DNA of 64,000 nucleotides from Erodium maritimum (lineage: Eukaryota > Streptophyta > Magnoliopsida > Geraniales > Geraniaceae). The position numbers and the translations under genes are program-made. The stretch lies in contig OY997588.1 of NCBI GenBank assembly GCA_963921825.1, forward strand, positions 133,827,203 to 133,891,202. The letters run 5' to 3'. Below the pieces are notes generated by a model. That model ran no database searches, was not told where the DNA came from, and saw only the letters and a program-made list of their open reading frames with translations. Below are positions 22,936 to 33,650 of the stretch, piece by piece. Position 1 is the stretch's first letter; every line of letters starts with the position of its first letter.

Positions 22936-23858
22936 GAGCATGAACAACAGAGCGAGCCCGCTCCCCGATCCGCGTGCGTCCAGTCCGAGGGCCGAGGCCC
23001 GTTCCGTTGTGGACCTGCTTTTTCGCGATCCGCGGTCCTCAAACGGGCTCGTTCCTCGCTCCTCGCTCCCCGATCGCGGGCCGGGCGCGCGCTCCTCGCT
23101 CCGCGCTCCTTGGCCACGCTAGGCCTCTCTCGGGCCGACACCTGGCTTCCCACGCTGACTTTTATGCTGACTTTTTTTTTTGAACAAAAATTTTGTCAAT
23201 TGTGGGATTCAAACCCCCAACCTCAAGGCTTAAAGCCTTGTGTTCTACCATCGAGCTAGATGAGCTTTTGTTATTATGTTTCATTATAATCAATATGATA
23301 TACTTTTAATTTTGGAGTGAAATGCATATTAAAATTTAAAATCAAATCTTCTTTTTAATAGAGTATATATCATATAATTTAGTGTTGGATGATATTTCAA
23401 ATAAAATAACATTTTTATGTAATATATATTTGACCATATTATCGTTTTTGTGTGTATTTATATCCGGTCCGACTCAAAGATTTTTCGTTATAGCAACTAC
23501 TATGAATATTACATAGTTGACCATATTATTCCATACACATATTTTATTGATTTCTTTTCCATTATTAAAAAGTTCATTTTTATTCGTGTTAAATTTATTT
23601 ATTATTTATTTATTGTCATTAATTATTTTTTTCACATTTGTTTATATAATTTAAACGGTTTCTGATAAAGAATTAAATAAAACAACAAATTATCAATTAA
23701 TAATCCAGTCAGTACTGTTCTGCACTCCCAGGACCTCAGAGGGTCTCTCTGTTGCAAAACACTCACCATTCTGCACTCTCAGGACCTCACTTTTGTCCAG
23801 TCAGCACAAGTTCTGCACTCCCACTCCCTCACCAAGGTCCTTTCTGTTATTCATGCTC
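22936..23858 (-). mobile_element. Short Harbinger element (copy 1)
   Basis: The ends are GAGCATGAACAACAG and, inverted, GAGCATGAATAACAG, flanked by TAA at 22933-22935 and 23859-23861, the usual 3-bp target of PIF/Harbinger. Its left 200 bases are GC-rich and match the right end of the larger copy at 26.3-26.48 kb; its right 230 bases match the larger copy's left end. The two copies are therefore the same family in opposite orientation. It encodes no protein. A tRNA-like SINE sits inside it. Confidence 0.8.
23171..23264 (-). repeat. tRNA-Lys-like SINE or retropseudogene
   Basis: Reading right to left from about 23264, the sequence resembles a tRNA: GCTCATCTAGCTCGATGGTA (A-box region), an anticodon stem CAAGG/CCTTG with loop CTTTAAG, and GGTTTGAATCCC (B box). 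It is nearest to tRNA-Lys(UUU), but the loop would place UUA at the anticodon. The acceptor stem does not pair. A short body leads to an A run (T run on the plus strand, 23171-23181). This is the structure of a tRNA-derived SINE rather than a working tRNA gene. Confidence 0.6.
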
Positions 23859-23861
23859 TAA

Positions 23862-24269
23862 GATTTGACGAAACTGACACTGAAAATCAATTTTTCAATC
23901 GTAAATGACACGTGAATCGATGAGGAAAGAGTCTCTTTTTATCATATGATAATGCTGTGTGAAAAAGAAGAGTTAATTTTGACTCATCATGTTTTATTTT
24001 GGGTGTGTGCAAAAGGAAAGGCACGTAGTCTTCTTGTGTGGTGTGCATGCAACGCTTTTTGGCATACATAAAGTGTCTTTGATGAGTCCCTGGCCGTATT
24101 ATATATATCACAGACGTCACCAATCAACTGGCCCACTCTGCAAAGAATATTGGACTGCACAGTACAGAGTATATTGTAAATCTCCCACGGGGTTAGCATA
24201 TGGCTGCTATTCACAGATCACAATTCATTCTTATCTCTGTTAGTGTTCGGACGAATACTTCAATATCCC
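23862..24269. other. Spacer between the two Harbinger copies
   Basis: About 400 bases of host-like DNA lie between the inverted Harbinger elements. Short open frames at 23887-24243 have no recognisable domain. Confidence 0.4.
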
Positions 24270-24272
24270 TCA

Positions 24273-26481
24273 AAGCATGTACAACAGAAAGGACCTTGAT
24301 CAGGGAATGAGAGTGTAGAATTTATGCTCACTGGACAAAAGTCAGGGAGTGGTAGTGCAAAAAAGTGAGTGTTTTGCAACAGAAATGACCTCTGAGGTCT
24401 CTGGGAGTGCAGAACAGTGCTGACTGAATTATTAATTAATATTTTGCTGTTTTATTTAATTCGTTATCAGAAACCGTTTAAATTATTTATAATTTAAACA
24501 ATTTTGGAAATAAAATAAGTAATGACAATAAATAATTCATAAATAAATTTTATTCAACCCCTTTTAATACAACCCAAAACAAAATACAAGTTCAAGAATC
24601 CTCCTCTGTTGGGTCGACATCCGGTGGTGGGGGTTGTCGTCGAAGATCATCAATTTGGGCTTTAAGGGTGGCTATGAGTTGTCGCAGTTCGGACTTGAAA
24701 AACCTATGGTCTGCCATACCCTCTTCGTCGTAGGAAGATGTATCCGCCCCCAACAGGGACTTGTAGGTGGCGAGGTTTGCTTCCCACTGTTGAGTTAATG
24801 TATGTATCAGGCGATGCCTTTCTACATGTTGTTCGCCACGTGAACGTTCAGCCTCCACCCGTGAACGTTCCAGCTCGGCGAATGCAGACATTTGGGCCGT
24901 GAGGACGGTCCCCTTCTTTGCGGCCTTCGCTGCCTTCTTCCCTTGAGGTCGGCGAGGGGGGCTTGGGGTGGTCTCAGGGGATGGGGGTGTGTCGCTGAGA
25001 GGGACCTGAGTCCCCTCGTAGTTGTCGCTTCCTCCTCATTCTGGTGGTTGGGACTCACCACTGAGATGTGTGCCCTCCTCCCCTGTGCTTGTGGGTGGGG
25101 TTGAGCTGTAAGCCCCAGCCTCATCCAACCGCTGTCGTTGTTGGCGTACCTGACTGCGGACAGTTCCTATTGTGCCCTCCTGGGCAGTGAACTTCGTGAC
25201 GCCTTCGAGCCTCGTCACCCAATGATCCAGGTCGAACTTTAGTGGGTGGTCTTTCACCACTTTCCCTGCGTCCTCCCACATTTTCTTCGCACGTCTCAAG
25301 TGCTCTTCCGGGTTTGCGCCGCTCGGATTCTCGGCCTTGGACCTCTTCAAATAGCCGAGCATCCTCCTTGTCTGCCCAGAATCTCTGAGCCAACGTTTCT
25401 TGATAGTTTCCCAGCGGCGATGTGGGAAACCTCCCCTCGAGTTGTATTTCCTCTGCACTTCGCACCAGAATGTGCTGCCGGTTTGAGAGTTGCCCTTGAC
25501 GACGTCTTTTACAGTGCTCAACCAGCAAGTTATGAGGTGGTGGTCCTCCTCCTTGCTGAATGTCCGGCCCTCCGGATCTGGTTCTTCGGGTTGGGCTCGG
25601 GGTTGGGCTCGGGCTCGGGCAGGGGCTCGGGCTCGTGGGTAGTGGATGGCCCTCGTAGTTGTAGAATTGGGGTGGCATGCCCCATTGTGATGGCACTTGG
25701 ACCGGTGGCATCTGGAAACCTTGTGGGGGCATTCCCCATTGTGATGGCACTTGGAACCCTAGCGCCATTTGGAATTGTTGGGGACGGTATTACCTTAATA
25801 AAAAAAAATTTAATACAATAAATTAAGTGAAAATTGTAACACAATGTATTAATATAATAAAATAATTAAAAAAAATGAATACAATGCATTAATACAATAA
25901 ATTAAGTAAAAAAATTACGTTACATAAATAATAAGTTTGCACTTACCTGAACTCGACCCCGAGTTCGAGTTTGGGGAGTTGGAGCGATTGCCCGTTAGAA
26001 TGTCTCCGAAACCTCGTGCCAGTTCGTCCTCGGTGAATCCTACTTCGTCACCAACTGACTGTGCGCGAGACCCAGCGTCGCCCGACATTTTTCACGAGAA
26101 TAATTGAAACGAGAGAGGAGAATTTGGGAAGGAGAGAGTGAAGTTGGATAGTGGAAGTAGAAAGTGGTGTGAAAAAAATGAGAGGAGGGGTATTTATAGG
26201 GTTTTTTTTTCTTCTGATTTTTGAATTAAAAAAAAACTAGCCGTTAGTGCCAACAGTCGGGACACGTGGCGGTGCCACACGCTGCCAGCGCAGGAGAGGG
26301 CGCGGTGGCACGTCCAGCGCGCCCGGCCAGCGAGAGGGGAGCGGGGAGCGGTGCAAGGGGAGCGGGAGCGCGACAATGGGGAGCGGGACCGCGTTTTTCG
26401 GCCTCCACAGCGGAACGGCTAGCGCACCGGGCCAGCGAACGCCACGGCGCGGGGAACGGGGCCGTTCTGTTGTGCTTGCTC
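24273..26481 (-). mobile_element. Harbinger element carrying only a Myb/SANT gene (copy 2)
   Basis: The ends are AAGCATGTACAACAG on the left and, inverted, GAGCAAGCACAACAG on the right. Flanking triplets are TCA and TTA, one mismatch from the expected duplication. The right 200 bases are GC-rich like the left end of copy 1. The 2.2-kb interior holds a two-exon Myb/SANT-type gene on the minus strand and no transposase, so the element would need transposase from elsewhere. Confidence 0.75.
24592..26088 (-). pseudogene. Harbinger Myb/SANT protein gene, two exons
   Basis: Exon 1 runs from 26088 to 25947 (MSGDAGSRAQSVGDEVGFTE to NSNSGSSS) and ends at a GTAAGT donor. A likely exon 2 begins at 25758 after CTAG, with QVPSQWGMPPQ repeats and a Pro/Ser stretch. 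The reading frame then changes by one base inside the repetitive GGGCTCGGGCTC run (about 25570-25640). After it come the SANT-like block RTFSKEEDHHLITCWL (25.54 kb), PHRRWETIKKRW and a basic linker. A TGA at 25036-25038 interrupts the same frame, which continues through KKAAKAAKKGT to a coiled-coil-like C-terminus (FAELERSRVEAERSR to PTEEDS) ending at 24592. One frameshift and one stop make it a recent pseudogene. The family is thought to bind the transposase and element DNA; it is often mislabelled GST T3-like. Confidence 0.65.
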
Positions 26482-26639
26482 TTATGTTGTTGAATAAAAC
26501 GTTTATATTAAAGAAAGTTTCAACCCACTACTTTATCATATGTACGTTTTCTCTCTCATTATTATCAATTTTAAGTTGGAGTGAAGACTGACCAATCATC
26601 TATCTAGTCTGAGTGACTGTTCTAGTAAATCTTAGGGTT
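26482..26639. other. Spacer before second LINE
   Basis: AT-rich sequence with no visible gene; the LINE 5' end probably lies near 26600-26640. Confidence 0.3.
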
Positions 26640-26825
26640 TTTTTACGGTGATCATGGCTACCTCCTCTTCTTTCGACCTCGACCTCGATCAAACCTCTTT
26701 CTCTCCTCTTTGATTGTTTCTGACTGTTCGATTTAGTAACACCGTTTATTTTTTTCTTCGGATTAGTCTATTCCATGCAATCATTTTTCTTTTGTCGCCT
26801 TGACCAACTTGTAGGGTTTGCTCCC

Positions 26826-27904
26826 ATGATCGTCATGACCCAAATAATGGCATGGAACTGTCGAGGGCTTGACTCGGACGATAATCGCCGCCAGCTGAAA
26901 GAACTTGTGGCTAGATTGAAACCGGACCTCGTCTTCCTTACTGAAACCTGTCACGTCGATTCAAGGAACTCCCGGTCTAGACTTGCAACTCTCCGCCGAT
27001 CACTAGGGTACCATATGGGGGTACGAGATTACAAGGTCAGGCCAATCCAAGAACCCCTGGTCAAGGGAATAAAGGGGGGGGGGGTCATGTTGTTGTGGTC
27101 GGCGAGATGCAGGATGGAAATTCTGGCTGAGCATCAATCCCACATTGACGTTCAGGTGTGGGTGGCCCAGGATCAACCTCTTCGTTTCACGGGCATTTAC
27201 GGGGAATCAGCTAAGGAGCATCGCCATCGTACATGAAATTTCCTCAGGCAACTGGCTCACACACTGGCAGCGGTACAATGGATTCTGATGGGGAACTTTA
27301 ATGGGATCCTCCTTCCCTCGGAAAAACATGGCGGGTTGACATACTCGATGGCGCTGATACAAGGTTTTCAGCATGCGGTATCGGACCTAGGGATTGAAGA
27401 AGTGCCCCTGACCGGTTATCAATTTACCTGGACTTAGGCCAGGACCCGGAGAATTGGATTGAAATTCGACTTGATAGAGCGTTCATGTCTCCTTGGGCAT
27501 AGAGTCGATTCTGGCAAGCATCCTTTCACAATTTGGGGTACCCTACTTCTGATCACATGCCCATTTTACTTAAGCTCCAGGTGGATGAGGTACGACCAGA
27601 ACCAAGACAATTTCGATTTGAGAACAATTGGATTGATAACCCAAAATGGGGACAACTCATCCAAACGAAATGGGGCCATCCTGGGGACAGACACATTAAG
27701 CTTCATATTTCAGACATTGGCTCTTCTCTTCATACATGGGGGCAATCCACTTTTCGGGAGTATATAAACCAGATCAGAAAATTTCAAAGGAAACTCCAAG
27801 ATCTTAATGGAAGAACTGATCGACAAGGCATTCGACACAGGCTCGCTATTCAGAAATTATACAACAAGGCTCTAGCAAAACAAGAATCATTTTGGCAGCA
27901 GTAA
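26826..27904 (+). pseudogene. LINE ORF2 endonuclease, broken
   Basis: The domain reads IMAWNCRGLDS (WNC motif), VFLTETC (catalytic Glu), RFTGIYGE and then a TGA at 27234-27236. After the stop comes MGNFNGIL (about 27290), where the catalytic Asp of GDFN has become Asn, and SDHMPILLKL (27540) with its Asp-His pair intact. The linker DRQGIRHRLAIQKLYNKALA ends at a TAA near 27902. Both the stop and the Asp to Asn change would abolish nicking. Confidence 0.75.
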
Positions 27905-27968
27905 GCAAAACAAGAATGACTAGCGGGGGGTGACCGTAACACCCCAACGTTCAACAACGAAATGACAG

Positions 27969-29135
27969 TTGAGTAATAAGATTCGAGTACTGGAGAACGA
28001 AAATGAGGATGAGGTTTCTTGGGAGACATGTATGAATGACTTATTCTTAAACTACTTTCGTCGGATGTTCACGCTAGGGGAGGATGTACCGCATGATTTC
28101 TCATTACCGATTCCAATACTTATATCCGCGGCCCAGAACATTACCCTCACTTGTTTGGTAACTAATGAGGAAGTCCGTCATGCGGTCTTTCAAATGGGTC
28201 TATCGAAGTCCCCGGGTCCAGATGGGCTCAACCACTTATTCTTTCAGCACTACTGGTCCACTCTCCGCCCGGAGGTTATTCAATTTGTCAGATTGGAAGT
28301 ATCGACATCACATATTGATAGTGATATAAATAAAACCACCCTGGTATTGATCTTGAAGAGCCACACAGATTGGAAAGTCACATACCTAAGACCTATAGCC
28401 CTCTACAATGTGATTTTTAGGATCATGTCAAAGGTCTTGGGCAATCGGTTAAAACCCCTCTTGGAACTGATTATTTCCACCAACTAGGGAGCTTTTGTCC
28501 CGGGTCGGGCAATCCATGATGATATTTTTATATCCAACGAGGTCATTCATGCCTTGCGTAGACGTGCCAAGGGTTCGAATGGTTTCATGGTCCTAACACT
28601 AGATATGAGTAAGGCATATGACCAGGTGGAATGGTCGTTTATCCTATCTATGATGGGCGCGTTAAGGTTTGATCCTCACTGGCGATGTCAAGTTTTGGCA
28701 TATATGTAGTCTATTCAGTACTCGGGGGGGTGGAGAACACAGATCCTTTTACAACGAGTATGGGAATTCGACAGGGTGACCCTCTCTCTCCATATTTATT
28801 TTTGGTTTGCATGGATGGTCTATCTCGTTGTTGGGCGGAGCGGAGGCCTAAGGGTCCCTTCATGGGGTATAGGTGGCTAGGGGGCCATGGTGATTTCTCA
28901 TATCCTTTTTGCAGATGACTGTTATGTATTTTGCAGGGCGAACCAAACTGAGGTCCAGAACTTACAGGCTATCCTCACGGCCTGTTATCAACAAAGGCAA
29001 GTCATCCATATTTTTCAGTACAAATATTTCCCCAACGGTCCATGTAGTGTGCGGGGACATGTTAGGTATCCCAAAAATCTTTAGGCGTCCACTTATTTTG
29101 CTACTGTTAAACGGACCACCAGAAGTAGGTAGAGC
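27969..29135 (+). pseudogene. LINE ORF2 reverse transcriptase, broken
   Basis: The fingers contain SKSPGPDGLNHLFFQHYW and LRPIALYNV and are open to 28487. A stop follows (LIISTN then TAG), and the frame resumes with GAFVPGR. The palm keeps LDMSKAYDQVEW (28600), GIRQGDPLSPYLFLVCMDG (28765) and FADDCYVFCRA (28905), all catalytic Asp residues included, but spread over different frames. The sequence ends a few codons after a STYF segment equivalent to the STYLGI of the first LINE. Confidence 0.78.
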
Positions 29136-30830
29136 AGCTCTGCAACGATCCACACCCAGTAGGATGAAGAAGCGTGTCCCACGAACAAAGCTGAAACTAG
29201 ACACCTCCAATAACCCGAGAGACGAACCTAGTTCGAAAGAGTACTTCCGCAGACATTGGAGCTTGTACTCAGTCCTCCATAAGCCAATTTCGGAAAACAC
29301 CGAGAAAAGGCCCAAAAATGGGAGGATCGGTATTTCTACCGAGAACGAGCACATACCTCCAAACAGGCTTCAATAAGTCATCACGATTCAAGAAACCGAG
29401 ACTTGAACTCTAGCTGAGCGTTCTAAAACCAAAACCGGTAATCCCTCTCCGATTAACACCAAGCTAGGACCCGAAGGGGAAGGCCTGTAGTTATACTGAG
29501 CACGAGCCAATCACAAACCGAACCAATCTGACACCAAAGCCAATGTAGAAGCGCAACGCCACACGAAAAGCCTCATATCCACAAGAGCAGCAGGACAAAT
29601 GATCAGATCCATGACGATCAACACCCGGGAGAATGAAGAAACGCGTCCCACGACCGGATCAGAAGCAAGCGACGAAAGACCAGGAGCAAAGAGAAGTGGC
29701 GAACCAGACACCACACCGAGCCACCCAACGGGACCGAACTAAAATTACAACGATCAACACCCATGAGGGTGAAGAAACGCATCCCACGATAGATCTGTAA
29801 CTAGTCCCCGCAAGTGACACGAAAGAGCAGCTACCCTGATGCCCAACACCAAAAATGGGGATCATAACCAACTCAACGTCAAAATGCATCAACTCCACCT
29901 AGCCGCTCCACAAGTATCACACCTTCTCAAAGAGGACCATGAACACCGTCCGAGCAATGATCACCACTAAATAGCGCACTTACTGAGCACATCCACCCAA
30001 ACTAGTACCACAACGAATCCTTGACGGAAACACCTCCCACAGATGAACTAGATACACTTCTTTGGTGACAAAGAAGGATGGGATGGCCGAGAACTCCGAA
30101 AGCGAACACACCACGCACCGACAAGGTTAGGAAGTCCCGGATTTTCCTGAAAAAGGTCAGATCTGAATTCCCCACAGAGATGGAAAGCTGCAGCTTACAA
30201 AAGCATCGACGAGGAAAGAAACAGACCAAATTTTCCGACGGGGACTCCTCGGCGACCTTCTACTACACACGGTCGGTGAGCTCCTGCACCAAACGATCTG
30301 AGCCCCTAAACCCCACAAACTAGCATTGAGGACACGAGAAAGATCAAGCACCGGTGACGACCAACAAGCAGCCGCCGGCCGAGCCAACAATTGCGACAAC
30401 TCGTGACCTCCACAACCCGGACGTTCAGAGCTCCGGTGAGAACTCACACCGGCGAACCAGACCCAAAACGCTGAAGGAGTGAAGGAGGCACACATTATAG
30501 CTTTCGTACTCCACCACCAGATCGGGACCTCAATAGAAGATGGAGGTCGTGACCCCATAGTACCGGGATGAACTGCTCCGAAGAGCCAAGGAACCACATC
30601 GAAGCTCTGAAGCAAAACGAATGGAACGGGGAAAAGAGAAGGAAGAGAAGACAACAAAAGGAGGGAGAGGGGGAAGGAGACCATCGCCGACAATGCCCCA
30701 GGCTGAAGCCCACGACCGTCTCCGACGATAGGGAAAAGGAAGGGAGTCGGCGACTTGGACGAAAGTAGGGTTTTGACTATGGAGAGAGAAACGATAGAAA
30801 AGTTTTTTTTATGGGACCCCAACGTAGGTG
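29136..30830 (-). repeat. Non-coding retroposon-like block with three 60-bp repeats
   Basis: The block replaces the 3' half of the second LINE. Its minus strand resembles the other GC/CT-rich non-coding retroposons at 54.8 and 58.6-60.3 kb in composition. A unit of about 45-60 bases built on GATCAACACCC and GAAGAAACGCGTCCCACGA occurs at about 29148, 29617 and 29752, with lower similarity in the first. The long minus frame at 30157-30822 has no recognisable domain and biased composition (Ser, Leu, Pro, Trp), so I do not treat it as a gene. Confidence 0.4.
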
Positions 30831-31077
30831 GGAGGTCTCTTCGCGGCTTATCTCCGCCCTGTTGGAATGTGAGGATTCTGTGGTGCCTTACATGGTTGTC
30901 TTTTCACGGTTTGATTCCATGACAGAGTCGGCCGGAGAAGTTGTAAGTTTGTTAGAGTCGTGGATATGGAGGAGGAGGAGATGAGAGAGGTGACTTAGAA
31001 AGAGTGTAACATCATTTATACGGTGACAAGTAGTATTGACTGAAGAACCCATAAATTTTAGGTAGATTCATTATATT
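30831..31077. other. Spacer before ORF1-only LINE
   Basis: AT-mixed sequence without a gene; its right end (31078-31092) is the left copy of the 15-bp target duplication. Confidence 0.5.
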
Positions 31078-31189
31078 ATCCATAATCTTTTTTTTATAGT
31101 TAAATTATATAAAAAAATCAGCAGGCGCAGCTCTCCTATTCCTCTATTAGGATTAGGGTTTAGAGTTTTGTGAATTCTCTTGTGCTTTC

Positions 31190-33199
31190 ATGGCTTTCTC
31201 GGGTGAGATGGAAGGCGGGGAGAGAAGTTTCGATGACGGGGTGCATATGGGACCACGACTGTCGGAACATGAGGTCCTGGACTCGTCGTACGGGTCGGGA
31301 TCGGAGGTGCTGGAGGAGACGGCTGGGGAAGAAGACCTGTTGGTCGCTATAGGGGCGATGACGGGGGATAGATCGGAGTCGGAGATCCCGGAGGTGGTAG
31401 AGACGGGGGACGACGACCTCGTGATCTCGGACGGCACGTGGACGGAGAGGGACGGGACTGCACCGATGATGCAGTTCTCGGCTAGGTCCATGGAGGAGGA
31501 GGGCTGGGTTCCGGGTGGTCGAATCCAATCGGAACCGGGCTGTCTTCGCCGTACTCTGGCAAAGGGACCGCGTCCGAGACGTCTGGGAAGCGGAGCGAGT
31601 TGGAGAGTGGCTGTGGCGGGAAGCTTTGTGATCGGTGGGGAGGGGGGAGTTGCTCCAGGGCCGCCGCCGATCAAGGGGGTGGAAGACGCACCGATTCTGG
31701 TGTCGTCGGATTCGGCCCTCACGCCGGAGGAGACGCCGGAGGAGACGCCGGAGGCGATGGCGTGGAGGAGAAGGAAAGGGAAGGCGGTGGCGGCGCACGA
31801 CCCGGGTAGGGTTTCGGTGGAACGTGCTGAGTGACAAATGGGCCTGGGCCGCGGATTCATAGGGGACGCGCGTCGGGCTGGGGGCTCGGCCCGAGACGGG
31901 AATGGACTGAATCCGAGGTAGATTCGGGCCGAGGAGAAGTCTGATGGGGTGGCCCGTTGGGCTGCGAGGTTTGGTAGAGGTCGGGTCGCTGGGGCCGGAT
32001 CGGGTGGGCCGGGTCGTGGACCGGGTGAGCGAAGCGGGGCTGGGGTCCATTTGGATCAGGGTCGGGGCTTCGGCCCTAACCCGTTGGGTAACCCGATCCA
32101 ACCGGGTCAGGCATACCCGATGAACACGTGTCTTCCAACTGACCCTATCAGGGAGGATTGGCGTGCCTCGGGAGTCAGAGTCGGGGATCTGGGTTCCCAA
32201 ATGGGTGCAATGAGGATTAAGGAGGTCGTAGTGCCGGTTTAAGAGGTTGCTGGTCGAGGTAACTCGTACAGATCCGTGTTGGCTGCTAAGGTCCTGACTT
32301 CCAGGAAGCTTTTCTGGAAATCTGTGGTAGCGCGAATGGAGGATGTCTGGGGGATGAAAGTCGAGGCTAAACCCCTGAAGGGGGGTCTGGTAGCTTTTTT
32401 CTTCCGCACAGCTAAGGAGAGGGAAAGGGTTCTGCTGGGGGAACCTTGGTCCTTCTGGGATTCCCTAGTCCTGTTTACGGATCTCAGGGTCCACATGCAG
32501 GTCAAGGACCTGGAACTCCATCACTTCTCGGTCTAGGCGCGAGTTTCAAATATCCCGGTGGGGGCATGGACGAGAGACGTGGGATTCAGAGTGGGGAACA
32601 CACTGGGGGTCTGTCAAGGGGTGAATGTGGACAAGGAGGGTCTATGTTGGGGGGACTTCATGAAGATCCGAATCAGAGCAGACATTAGAGTACCTCTACA
32701 TAGTCAACTCTGGTTTCGACTTTCGGTATCCCAGGTACGAAATCGTCTGAGTATATCCTATGAACACTTACCTGAGCACTGTTTTGGTTTTTGTTGCGCG
32801 GGTCATCTGTTTCCGGTCTGTCTGGTTATTAGAGGAGTACGGGGGGCGTCGCTGAAGGCGCCGGGGGTCCCGAGATCGGTACTAGCAAAAGAAAAGCATG
32901 GAAAGGCCACCCTACAGACGAATTGGACTTATATGGGGGGTAAAGGGAAGGTGAGCTCTACACAAGAGGTACCACGGACACCGCCAAGGCAGCAGGAAAA
33001 AGGACGAAGGGCATATCAGGATGGTAGGGATGAGGAGGTACAGGTGGGTTGGTTACCACGGGAGCCGTCCCCGTCACTATCTGGAAAAAAGAGGGCGGAG
33101 AGGGAGGAGGACCCTATAGAGGATGAGGGGTCATCCGCGTCAGATGGGGCGTCAAATGTAGCGGCGGGGGGCTTCAAGCACCCTCGCCTCCAGGAATGA
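31190..33199 (+). pseudogene. LINE ORF1 (DUF4283 plus zinc knuckle)
   Basis: ORF1 proteins of plant LINEs bind the element RNA. Here a single frame of 670 codons is kept from start to stop, broken only by four stops (TGA 31832, TAG 31919, TAA 32240, TAG 32534) with no frameshift. The order is an acidic N-terminus, a Gly/Arg-rich middle (from 31949, GRGRVAGAGSGGPGRGPGER), a DUF4283 block (32.28-32.53 kb: SRKLFWKSVV, KGGLVAFFF, EPWSFWDSLV), then RVSNIPVGAWTRDVG and a zinc-knuckle-like CFGFCCAGHLFPVC. The second Cys of the CCHC pattern is replaced by Phe, with Cys in the next position. A basic tail GKKRAEREED follows. The TAG at 32534 falls where the family has Trp. Confidence 0.85.
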
Positions 33200-33468
33200 G
33201 TACTGAAGGATCCAGGGAGGATTTGATTGACTGTACCTTTTCCCTGGAAGATAGGTGGCATTGGTACCACCAACAGTTGATGAGTTACTTCTCTACCACT
33301 TCGGAGTCAGCAATCCCGCGTTCAGGAGCCCTAACACTATCACTCAAGGGAGGACGACGCACGCTGACTTACTGGGGGAGTAATCGGTCCACCACTGTGA
33401 CATTATCATCTGATCCGCTCGATCAGTTTCTTATGGTAGGAGCATATTGTATCGGTATCTTTGGATGA
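33196..33468 (+). pseudogene. Small ORF overlapping the ORF1 stop by ATGA
   Basis: This 90-codon frame starts inside the ORF1 stop (ATGA, 33196-33199). It shows no endonuclease or other ORF2 motif. It may be the joined remains of the start and end of ORF2 after an internal deletion, or chance. The overlap is in the place where ORF2 would begin. Confidence 0.35.
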
Positions 33469-33650
33469 TACCGCAGTCCCACCCCTCCGACCGCCATTAT
33501 GCCCATGATCAACATTTACTATTTCAGCAATTGTCTTTCAGTTTATGTTAGTTTTCTTGGTTTGTATGGTGTGCTCCGTATTAGTGGTCACCAGAATGCT
33601 TTAAAGTTATAATATTCTATTTCTGTCTCAAAAAAATCCATAATCTTTTT

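Larger units (their letters stand above)
26640..29135 (+). mobile_element. Second L1-type LINE, ORF1 nearly absent, 3' truncated
   Basis: The plus strand begins with a leader ending in ATGGCTACC (26654). This starts a frame of about 20 codons (MATSSSFDLDLDQTSF) that stops at once; the rest of ORF1 is missing. ORF2 follows from about 26841 with endonuclease and reverse transcriptase up to the segment after the FADD box. At about 29135 the sequence changes to an unrelated minus-oriented repetitive block, so the thumb, zf-RVT and RNase H are gone. No target duplication could be assigned. Confidence 0.75.
31093..33635 (+). mobile_element. ORF1-only LINE derivative with 15-bp TSD
   Basis: The element is bounded by an exact 15-bp direct repeat ATCCATAATCTTTTT (31078-31092 and 33636-33650) and ends with a short A run at 33630-33636, the signs of target-primed reverse transcription. 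Its 2.54 kb holds a leader, a 670-codon ORF1 frame and a 3' region, but no endonuclease or reverse transcriptase. It must have been copied by another LINE's enzymes. The layout resembles mammalian HAL1 (half-L1) elements. Confidence 0.85.

Noticed and set aside
23171..23264. A functional tRNA gene
   Set aside because: The acceptor stem does not pair and the sequence ends in an A run, so a SINE or retropseudogene fits better.
30157..30822. 221-residue minus-strand open frame
   Set aside because: Biased composition, no recognised domain, and located in a non-coding retroposon-like block that has similar meaningless frames elsewhere.
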